Below are positions 58,190 through 64,000 of a stretch of 64,000 bases of DNA, piece after piece. Both the position numbers and the translations under genes were made by a program. A model generated the notes under the pieces. It did not search any database, was not told the origin of the DNA, and saw only the letters and a program-made list of their open reading frames with translations. Within the stretch, counting starts at the first letter, position 1; every line of letters starts with the position of its first letter. The DNA comes from Ruegeria sp. HKCCD7303. Its GTDB lineage: Bacteria; Pseudomonadota; Alphaproteobacteria; Rhodobacterales; Rhodobacteraceae. The stretch is from contig NZ_WVRE01000009.1 of assembly GCF_013111185.1 (NCBI RefSeq), positions 1 to 64,000 on the forward strand. The letters run 5' to 3'.

Positions 58190-59020
58190 TCAGGGCCTGT
58201 CGAAAGGCCGCACATGCGTCAAAGAGGGCACACGTCGGCGCGCCTCTGTCACAGAACTATCATCCAAATCGAAAATGTGAATGCCCGGATCGGTACCTGC
58301 GTCGATCAGCACCTCCCCCCACGGGGCGACAACCATGCTGTGGCCGTGCGTGTAGCGGGTTTTTCCGCGCGTCTTAGGATGTTCTCCGGTCTGTGCCGGA
58401 GCCAGCACCCAACACCCGGTCTCGATCGCGCGGGCGCGCAACAGCGATTCCCAATGCGCGGCCCCTGTGACAGGCGAAAACGCCGCTGGAACCGTCAGGA
58501 TGCGTGCCCCCGCCTGCGCCAGAGCAGCGTGCAAATGGGGGAAGCGGATATCGTAACAAATGGTCAGCCCCACCTTGCCAAAATCGGTCTCGGCAATCAC
58601 GGCTTTCTCGCCCGGGCGGTAGTTCTTCGATTCGCGGAAGGTCTCGGATTCGGAAACCTGCACGTCAAACATGTGGATTTTGTCATAGCGCGCCACGACC
58701 TGACCCTGCGGGTCGATCATGAAGCACCGGTTGGCAAAGCGTCCATCCGTGTCATGGGTTTTAATCCCCAGCGAACCGATCAAAAGCCACACACCCAGTC
58801 TGGCGGCCTCTTCGCGCAAACCCGCCAGGGTAATGTCGTCTTCTTCATGCTGCAGAACCTCGCGCTGCCGCGTTGTGCTGGTCGAAACACAGTTCGTAAC
58901 CTCAGGCGTCAAAATAAACTGCGCGCCTTGCCCAGCCGCCTCGGCCATCATGGCGCGCACCATGTTCAGATTTTCGGCCGGATCGTCCGACGAGGTGATC
59001 TGCAGCAGCGCGGTCTTCAT
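58190..59020 (-). CDS. Nitrilase-superfamily carbon-nitrogen hydrolase
   Basis: A 276-residue enzyme with the Glu-Lys-Cys triad: E40 in 'L-T-P-E', lysine in 'R-Y-D-K-I-H-M-F-D' and cysteine in 'T-I-C-Y-D-I-R-F-P'. The length and motifs resemble the Nit1/Nit2-type group (deaminated glutathione or omega-amidase), so an amide rather than a nitrile is the likely substrate. Its start overlaps the grxC stop (TGATG), linking it to glutathione chemistry by context. Confidence 0.9.
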   Translation of the reverse strand: MKTALLQITSSDDPAENLNMVRAMMAEAAGQGAQFILTPEVTNCVSTSTTRQREVLQHEEDDITLAGLREEAARLGVWLLIGSLGIKTHDTDGRFANRCFMIDPQGQVVARYDKIHMFDVQVSESETFRESKNYRPGEKAVIAETDFGKVGLTICYDIRFPHLHAALAQAGARILTVPAAFSPVTGAAHWESLLRARAIETGCWVLAPAQTGEHPKTRGKTRYTHGHSMVVAPWGEVLIDAGTDPGIHIFDLDDSSVTEARRRVPSLTHVRPFDRP

Positions 59021-59277
59021 CAGGCCGCCAGCAGCCGGTCGAGCTTGCCCTGACGTTCCAGTTCATACAGATCGTCACAGCCGCCTACATGCTGTGTTCC
59101 GATGAAGATCTGCGGCACCGTGCGCTTGCCACCGGCCCGTTTGATCATCTCGGGTTTGCGTTTGGGATGCATCAGCACGTCGACTTCTTTGAATTCAACG
59201 CCTTTCTGTTTCAGCAGACGTTTGGCCGCATGACAAAAACCGCATAGCGGCGAGGTATAAATTTCTACCGGCTTCAT
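59020..59277 (-). CDS. grxC: Glutaredoxin 3
   Basis: An 85-residue glutaredoxin: 'V-E-I-Y-T-S-P-L-C-G-F-C-H-A-A-K' with the active pair C-G-F-C (the usual form is C-P-Y-C), then 'T-V-P-Q-I-F-I-G' and 'G-G-C-D-D-L-Y'. It reduces disulfides with glutathione. The start at 59277 follows GGGAACGGAAA. It lies 38 bp after comF and is coupled to the nitrilase-like gene. Confidence 0.94.
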   Translation of the reverse strand: MKPVEIYTSPLCGFCHAAKRLLKQKGVEFKEVDVLMHPKRKPEMIKRAGGKRTVPQIFIGTQHVGGCDDLYELERQGKLDRLLAA

Positions 59278-59315
59278 TTTCCGTTCCCTTTGGGTTTCGC
59301 GCAATCTTGGGCGAA

Positions 59316-60080
59316 TTAGGCATCCTTGGCAACGCGCGCCAGAGCCAACACGAAAATATGATTTGCTCTTGCATCCTGGCATACACGGGCGCAGGCCGCC
59401 AGTGTTGCGCCAGATGTCATCACGTCATCCACTAGCAACACGTCCCGGTCGTTCAGAAGCTGTACCCTGCGCGGGTGGATGCGAATCGCATCTTTCAGGA
59501 TCTCGGCCCGTTCTTGCGCCGTTTTGCCATCCAGAACCGGTGTCCGTCTTTTTCGCACCAGCAGGTCCGGCACACAGTCCAGCCCACTGTCCTGACCCAG
59601 GTGCTGCGCCAACAGGGCCGATTGATTGTAACGCCGTTTGAGTAGACGGGACCAATGCAGCGGCACAGGGGCAATCACCATATCCGGTCGCAACAGCTCA
59701 TGCGCTGCCTGCGCCATCCAACGCGCTGCCGGGCGGGCTAGCTCGGGCCGGTCGCCATGTTTCAAAGCCAGGATCAGCGCACGCGCCTTTCCATCATAAA
59801 GCAACGCTGATCTGCCAGCCTTCCAGGGCGGCGGGGCTTTTAGGCAGTCGTCACACTCGATCCGATACCCATCCTGTGTGCCCATCAGCGGCACTCCGCA
59901 GCTGTCGCATACGGTGCCGCCAATAAAGGGCGTTTCGCGCCAACACGCCCCGCACAGGCCAAAATCTGACGCGGTAAGCGCGCCGCATCCCATACAACGA
60001 GGCGGGTAAATCAGTGCAAGTGCGGTTTGAATCCGCCGCGCGATGCGATACTTTCGAGCTATGAAGTTGCCCGAGTCCAA
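59316..60080 (-). CDS. comF: ComF-family phosphoribosyltransferase-like protein
   Basis: About 254 residues. A zinc-finger-like N-terminus ('C-M-G-C', 'C-G-A-C', 'C-D-S-C-G', 'C-D-D-C') is followed by a phosphoribosyltransferase domain with 'K-R-R-Y-N-Q-S-A-L-L' and the PRPP-binding 'V-L-L-V-D-D-V-M-T-S-G-A-T'. ComF homologues act in DNA uptake or recombination. The start is uncertain: TTG 60080 with GAGAGGG upstream is taken, overlapping the divergent methyltransferase start; 60110 is an alternative. Confidence 0.85.
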   Translation of the reverse strand: MDSGNFIARKYRIARRIQTALALIYPPRCMGCGALTASDFGLCGACWRETPFIGGTVCDSCGVPLMGTQDGYRIECDDCLKAPPPWKAGRSALLYDGKARALILALKHGDRPELARPAARWMAQAAHELLRPDMVIAPVPLHWSRLLKRRYNQSALLAQHLGQDSGLDCVPDLLVRKRRTPVLDGKTAQERAEILKDAIRIHPRRVQLLNDRDVLLVDDVMTSGATLAACARVCQDARANHIFVLALARVAKDA

Positions 60081-60891
60081 CGCACCCTCTCTGTTTGATC
60101 GCAAAACCATCCTGCGCCACCGCGGACGTGCACAGGATGACGCCTTCTTCCTGCATCGCGCCGCGATTGACGAGGCGCAGGATCGGCTCTCTATAGTTAA
60201 CAAAGCCTTTACAGCGCCTGCGATCGTGAGCCCGTTTCCACAGCTTTGGGACGGCATTTTTTCGGGAGCTACCTTGGTCCAGGATGACGACGTTCTGGCA
60301 CTGCAGCCCGGCGCCCATGATCTGGTCATCCACGCGATGGCCCTGCATTGCGCCAATGATCCGGTTGGGCAGCTGATTCAATGCCACAGGTCGCTGCAAC
60401 CTGACGGGCTTTTGCTGGTCTTATGTTTGGGCGGCGAAACACTTCACGAACTGCGCGCGGCTTTGGGGCAAGCCGAAGTCGAAAGTACAGGCGGGCTGAG
60501 CCCCCGTGTCGCACCAATGGCCGAGCTGAGAGATCTGGGCGGGCTGCTACAACGGGCAGGTCTGGCCTTGCCCGTGGCGGATTCGATACCTCTGACGGCG
60601 GAATACCGCGACATTTGGCATCTGATGCGCGATCTGCGCCATATGGGCGAAACCAACGCTTTGTCTGCACGGCTAAAACGCCCGACCAGACGGACCGTGT
60701 TCGAGGCCGCACAACGTATCTATGCGGATCACTTTTCGACCGACTCAGGCCGCTTGACCGCCACTTTCGAATTGATCTGTCTGACCGGTTGGTCGCCGCA
60801 CGATAGCCAACCCAAACCCCTGCGCCCAGGATCGGCCCAAGCCCGTCTGGCTGACGCCTTGCGCACCACCGAGGGCAAACTGCCTGATTGA
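60061..60891 (+). CDS. BioC/NDUFAF5-like methyltransferase
   Basis: A 276-residue protein resembling the alphaproteobacterial NDUFAF5/BioC-type methyltransferases. It begins 'L-F-D-R-K-T-I-L-R-H-R-G-R-A' and has 'H-D-L-V-I-H-A-M-A-L-H-C-A-N-D-P' and 'C-H-R-S-L-Q-P-D-G-L-L-L'. The SAM motif I is poorly conserved in the region around 45-70. NDUFAF5 hydroxylates a complex I subunit in mitochondria; the bacterial role is not settled. It precedes hemH on the same strand and overlaps the comF start on the other. Confidence 0.8.
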   Translation: MKLPESNAPSLFDRKTILRHRGRAQDDAFFLHRAAIDEAQDRLSIVNKAFTAPAIVSPFPQLWDGIFSGATLVQDDDVLALQPGAHDLVIHAMALHCANDPVGQLIQCHRSLQPDGLLLVLCLGGETLHELRAALGQAEVESTGGLSPRVAPMAELRDLGGLLQRAGLALPVADSIPLTAEYRDIWHLMRDLRHMGETNALSARLKRPTRRTVFEAAQRIYADHFSTDSGRLTATFELICLTGWSPHDSQPKPLRPGSAQARLADALRTTEGKLPD

Positions 60892-60948
60892 CGTGCGGAT
60901 AAATCCCCTTATCTCAGGCCGGACCATAAGAAATTCAGGAAGTCCCAT

Positions 60949-61998
60949 ATGTTCGACGCTATCCGCCCTGCACACGCTCCTACGGATCATCCCAAGATCA
61001 GGATGGGCCGCGTCGGCATTCTGCTGGCAAATCTGGGTACACCGGATGACTATACATATTGGCCGATGCGCCGTTATCTGAACGAGTTTCTGTCGGACCA
61101 GCGCGTCATCGACTATCCGAAATGGAAATGGCAGCCGATTCTGCAGGCCATAATCCTAAGCAAACGGCCTTTTAGCTCAGGCGAAGCTTATAAATCGATC
61201 TGGAATCACGACAAAGGCGAAAGCCCTTTGATGACGATCACCAAGGATCAGACCGCCAAGCTTAAGGCGGCGATGCATGACCGCTATGGCGATCAGGTGA
61301 TGGTCGATTTTTGTATGCGATATGGCAACCCTTCAACCAAGTCCAAGGTACGTGAAATGGTGGCGGCAGGGTGTGACCGCATTCTGTTCTTCCCGCTCTA
61401 CCCGCAATACGCAGGCGCAACGACGGCCACAGCCAATGACCAGTTCTTCCGTGCGTTGATGGAAGAGGCCTGGCAACCAGCATCTCGCACTGTGCCCGCC
61501 TATTTCGACCAGGCCAGTTACATCGACGCGCTGGCGCAATCTGTCGAGCGCGCCTATGCGGCAATGGAGACAAAACCCGACATTCTGGTCTGTTCGTACC
61601 ACGGAATGCCAGATCGCTATCTTCAGCAAGGCGATCCCTATCACTGCCAGTGCGCCAAGACATCACGTCTGCTGAAAGAGCGGTTGGGCTGGTCGGATGA
61701 TCAACTGGTTTCGACCTTCCAATCTCGATTCGGTCCCGAGGAATGGCTGAAGCCTTACACCGTGGATCACGTGGCGGATCTGGCAAAGCAGGGTAAGAAA
61801 AACATTGCCGTCATCGCGCCCGCGTTCTCAGCCGATTGCATCGAAACGCTGGAAGAGATCAACGAAGAGATCAAGGAAAGCTTTGAAGAGGCGGGAGGCG
61901 AGACCTTCACCTATATTCCATGCCTGAACGACGACGATGCGCACATAGCGGCCCTTGGGAAGGTGGTCGAAGATAACCTGCGCGGTTGGCTGGAATAA
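60949..61998 (+). CDS. hemH: Ferrochelatase
   Basis: A 349-residue ferrochelatase: 'G-I-L-L-A-N-L-G-T-P-D', 'F-F-P-L-Y-P-Q-Y-A-G-A-T-T-A', 'C-S-Y-H-G-M-P-D-R-Y' with the metal-site histidine and 'P-A-F-S-A-D-C-I-E-T-L-E-E'. It inserts iron into protoporphyrin IX to finish heme. AGGAAG precedes the start. Confidence 0.97.
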   Translation: MFDAIRPAHAPTDHPKIRMGRVGILLANLGTPDDYTYWPMRRYLNEFLSDQRVIDYPKWKWQPILQAIILSKRPFSSGEAYKSIWNHDKGESPLMTITKDQTAKLKAAMHDRYGDQVMVDFCMRYGNPSTKSKVREMVAAGCDRILFFPLYPQYAGATTATANDQFFRALMEEAWQPASRTVPAYFDQASYIDALAQSVERAYAAMETKPDILVCSYHGMPDRYLQQGDPYHCQCAKTSRLLKERLGWSDDQLVSTFQSRFGPEEWLKPYTVDHVADLAKQGKKNIAVIAPAFSADCIETLEEINEEIKESFEEAGGETFTYIPCLNDDDAHIAALGKVVEDNLRGWLE

Positions 61999-62080
61999 TT
62001 TCGCTCGGGCGATCGCCACGGTGGACGGGCGATTCGTTCAACAATGAATCCCCGAGGGCCGAGACAAACAGTCGGAAATA

Positions 62081-62112
62081 AAAAAGGCGGTGGATTGCTC
62101 CACCGCCTTTTT
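62081..62112. terminator. Bidirectional intrinsic terminator between hemH and the small exported protein
   Basis: Perfect 14-bp arms, AAAAAGGCGGTGGA (62081-62094) and TCCACCGCCTTTTT (62099-62112), around TTGC. The A and T runs let it work in both directions for the two converging genes. Confidence 0.94.
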
Positions 62113-62130
62113 CAAGAATTCCGTGTTGGC

Positions 62131-62313
62131 TTAGCTTGCAGCAACAGCAGCAGCAACAACAACCAGCAGGATCAGCGGCAGGATGATGCCCTGCGACGAA
62201 CCTTGAGTTTCTTCAACAACAACAGGTGCTTCAACAACCGGCTCTTCCAGGTTGCCAGCGTATGCGGTCGAAGCTGCGGCGGTCAGAGCTGCGGCGAGAA
62301 CGAGTTTTTTCAT
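62131..62313 (-). CDS. Small exported membrane-anchored protein, 60 residues
   Basis: A 60-residue protein with a signal peptide (M-K-K-L-V-L-A-A-A-L-T-A-A-A-S-T-A-Y-A), a short acidic V/E/P-rich segment (N-L-E-E-P-V-V-E-A-P-V-V-V-E-E) and a C-terminal membrane helix (I-I-L-P-L-I-L-L-V-V-V-A-A-A-V). GGAGGTTAAT immediately precedes the ATG at 62313, a near-perfect ribosome binding site, and a strong terminator follows, so it is probably well expressed. The function is unknown. Confidence 0.85.
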   Translation of the reverse strand: MKKLVLAAALTAAASTAYAGNLEEPVVEAPVVVEETQGSSQGIILPLILLVVVAAAVAAS

Positions 62314-62452
62314 ATTAACCTCCAGAATTTGCACGGTTCCAATGCCCGGAACCGCGCACCTAAGACTTACCTCGTGTTTTTTTCTAATCAGCATTGGCGC
62401 TGGATTGCAATTGCAACTTGAGCGCTAAGCGGCTTCGCGAAGGAAAATGTCG

Positions 62453-63052
62453 TCAAATTAGCAACACTTGCGTGCCGACCTTCGCCATAGAAAACAGTTC
62501 AGCAATATCATCGTTGAAGAGGCCAATACAGCCATTCGACGAACGTCGCCCAATTTTGCGCGTATCGTGGGTGCCGTGAATGCGATAATATTTCCAGCCC
62601 AGATATAAAGCGTGCGTTCCCAGAGGGTTATCTGGCCCCGGCGGGATATAGTCGGGCCATTCCGGATTTCTTCTCTTCATCGACGGTGTCGGCGACCAAC
62701 TGGGGCCTTCAACTTTGCGGATCACGCTGGTGCGCCCGCGACGGGTCATCTCTTCGGTCAAAGGCACCGAAGATGGATAGAGTTTGTATACGGATTGATC
62801 ATCTGACCAATAATGCAGCGCGCGAGACACGGTATCGACCAGAATAGCGCCGTTTCTGGTGTTCGAGAAATACGGCTGCCAGTCCAAAGCCCGGAAACCG
62901 GACACGTTGCGACGCACGGGCGGCTCGGGTTCAGGCGCGGGGCGCAGCGGATCACCTGGAATGTACTGGGCCAGCGCCGGAGACGCCAACGACGCGGTAG
63001 CACCGGTCAGAAACCCCCGGCGTGTGGGCGACAGAAAACGCTTTTTGTCCAT
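62453..63052 (-). CDS. L,D-transpeptidase (YkuD domain)
   Basis: A 199-residue exported protein with a twin-arginine-like signal (T-R-R-G-F-L-T-G-A-T-A-S-L-A). The YkuD catalytic region has 'I-H-G-T-H-D-T-R-K-I-G' and 'S-S-N-G-C-I-G-L' with the active cysteine. It forms 3-3 peptidoglycan cross-links or attaches proteins to peptidoglycan. It is divergent from the CAP-domain lipoprotein gene. Confidence 0.92.
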   Translation of the reverse strand: MDKKRFLSPTRRGFLTGATASLASPALAQYIPGDPLRPAPEPEPPVRRNVSGFRALDWQPYFSNTRNGAILVDTVSRALHYWSDDQSVYKLYPSSVPLTEEMTRRGRTSVIRKVEGPSWSPTPSMKRRNPEWPDYIPPGPDNPLGTHALYLGWKYYRIHGTHDTRKIGRRSSNGCIGLFNDDIAELFSMAKVGTQVLLI

Positions 63053-63221
63053 GACAATGGGTCCTGTGTTCTGGAGAGTTCTGAAATCTGGCCTATTCTA
63101 TTGCGAGAATGCTTCAGTCGCAAACCAAACCGGCAGAATCACGCGAGTAATGACGAATGTACGTTTGCTCAGCGCAGTCAGGCACGCTATGCCGGGTGAC
63201 AACACAATTATCAGGTCGATC

Positions 63222-63737
63222 ATGACGCGTATCGTTTCTTTACTGTTGATTTGCTTTGTCGCACTTGCGGCATGTACTGACACCCGCACCACGGCCATTG
63301 GCGCAGATGGCCGCCCCTTGCCGACGGTTTACAAGATTCGCGGCAACCCGGAAAAGCTGCAGTTCCGTATGTTGGATTCGGTCAACGCTCTGCGGCAGGC
63401 TCAGGGTCTGCAGGCAGTGCAGTTGAACTCTCAGCTTAACGCGGCGGCAGCAACGCATTCCAAGGATATGGCCCGACAAAACCGGCCCTGGCACTTTGGG
63501 TCAGATGGTTCTTCGCCGATCGATCGGGCCGCGCGGGTCGGGTATTTCGGCACATTTCTGGGCGAGGCCATTTCCGAAACCTACGAGACCGAGACCGAGA
63601 CACTGGCAGCCTGGATGCAAGAACCGGGACCGCGCGCTGTCATCATGGACCCTAAGGCAACCCAGATGGGGTTCGCCTGGCATCAGGAAAGCGGTGGAAA
63701 AATCTGGTGGACGCTGGAAATGGGATCCGGCGGCTGA
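63222..63737 (+). CDS. CAP/SCP-domain lipoprotein
   Basis: A 171-residue protein. The signal ends in the lipobox L-A-A-C (F-V-A-L-A-A-C-T-D). The CAP domain shows 'L-D-S-V-N-A-L-R-Q-A-Q-G-L', 'A-A-A-T-H-S-K-D-M-A' and 'H-F-G-S-D-G-S', with the histidine and glutamate positions of the family, and 'M-G-F-A-W' near the end. Bacterial CAP proteins sit at the cell envelope; the activity is unclear. The start at 63222 gives a proper lipoprotein signal. Confidence 0.87.
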   Translation: MTRIVSLLLICFVALAACTDTRTTAIGADGRPLPTVYKIRGNPEKLQFRMLDSVNALRQAQGLQAVQLNSQLNAAAATHSKDMARQNRPWHFGSDGSSPIDRAARVGYFGTFLGEAISETYETETETLAAWMQEPGPRAVIMDPKATQMGFAWHQESGGKIWWTLEMGSGG

Positions 63738-63750
63738 TCCAGATCTGCCT

Positions 63751-63781
63751 AAAAAAGCCCCCGGAAAACGGGGGCTTTTTT
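63751..63781. terminator. Bidirectional intrinsic terminator
   Basis: Arms AAAAAAGCCCCCG (63751-63763) and CGGGGGCTTTTTT (63769-63781) around GAAAA-type loop, between the converging CAP-lipoprotein and ptsN-like genes. Confidence 0.92.
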
Positions 63782-63787
63782 AGTCTT

Positions 63788-64000
63788 TTAAGCAGCTTGC
63801 ATAGATTGAGCTTCGGTCAATATCGCATAGAGCTTAACCGGATCTGGGTTCGCTCGCAGCTTGGTGCAGACCGAAGTATCTCGCAACGTGCGCGACACCA
63901 ATGCCAGCGCCTTGAGATGATCCACGCCCGCCTCTTCCGGCGCAAACAGCGCAAAAGCGATGTCTACAGGCTGTCGATCAACCGACCCGAAATCGATGGG
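63788..64000 (-). CDS. ptsN: PtsN-like nitrogen PTS IIA protein, C-terminal part (cut by window edge)
   Basis: The last 70 residues of a minus-strand gene; translation gives 'P-I-D-F-G-S-V-D-R-Q-P-V-D-I-A-F-A-L-F-A-P', then 'D-H-L-K-A-L-A-L-V-S-R-T-L-R-D'. This is the end of the IIA-Ntr domain; the phosphorylated histidine lies upstream, outside the window. PtsN regulates nitrogen and potassium physiology. The stop is TAA at 63790-63788. Confidence 0.8.
   Translation of the reverse strand, partial: PIDFGSVDRQPVDIAFALFAPEEAGVDHLKALALVSRTLRDTSVCTKLRANPDPVKLYAILTEAQSMQAA

Overview
The window looks like a chromosomal segment of a Roseobacter-group alphaproteobacterium (Rhodobacteraceae). The support is the gene content and order: dnaA, dnaN, recF and gyrB on one strand; a ubiE-ubiB pair; a rimP-nusA-ylxR-infB cluster with a YlxR-L7Ae-type fusion; ubiG, comF, grxC and hemH; and many LysR, TetR, MarR and AraC regulators. 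I see no rRNA, tRNA or CRISPR array.

Bases 1 to about 25,800 are accessory in character and less G/C-rich than the rest. From the left they hold: the tail of a LysR regulator; a single-domain rhodanese; two TPR proteins; a two-domain sulfurtransferase followed by a methyltransferase and a MaoC-fold protein; a LysR gene divergent from a 73-residue protein; and a methyltransferase plus an AhpD-like protein. The core of this part is a Tn7-like module, tnsA-tnsB-tnsC-tniQ, transcribed leftwards from 19,133 to 13,692 with overlapping genes. It is flanked by two unusual genes. On the left, a 1122-residue phospholipase-D/SF2-helicase fusion (10,327-13,695) converges on tniQ so closely that both stop codons lie in one CTAG. 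On the right, a 275-residue protein with a possible PD-(D/E)XK-like core (19,209-20,036) diverges from tnsA across 75 bp. No Cas gene is present, so this is not a CRISPR-associated transposon. The helicase and the nuclease-like gene are either defence cargo or accessory parts of the element. Right of it lie an adenylate cyclase, a small potassium channel, an AraC regulator divergent from an exported amidohydrolase, and a DUF3299 protein. Two diverged copies of a short repeat sit at about 10.0 and 25.6 kb, outside the module.

From 25,830 to about 39,900 the window is a core replication and housekeeping region: gyrB, a TetR/AhpD-like divergent pair that separates gyrB from recF, recF, dnaN, dnaA, rpsT, an enoyl-CoA hydratase, mutM, ubiE-ubiB and a thiolase. 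From 39,900 to 44,700 there is amino-acid catabolism: an XRE-cupin regulator, kbl-tdh (threonine to glycine plus acetyl-CoA) and kynA plus a kynurenine formamidase (tryptophan to kynurenine). From 44,950 to 48,600 a three-gene cluster (PhzF-like, exported alpha/beta hydrolase, flavin-binding protein) diverges from a LysR gene across a perfect palindrome.

From 48,880 to 54,220 is the translation/transcription cluster infB, ylxR, nusA, rimP. The rest holds prolyl iminopeptidase with a shortened solute-binding protein, ubiG, an A/T-rich orphan gene, marR, a nitrilase-family amidase, grxC, comF, a BioC/NDUFAF5-like methyltransferase, hemH, a 60-residue exported protein, an L,D-transpeptidase, a CAP-domain lipoprotein and the truncated end of a ptsN-like gene at the right edge. 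Several strong intrinsic terminators mark operon ends.
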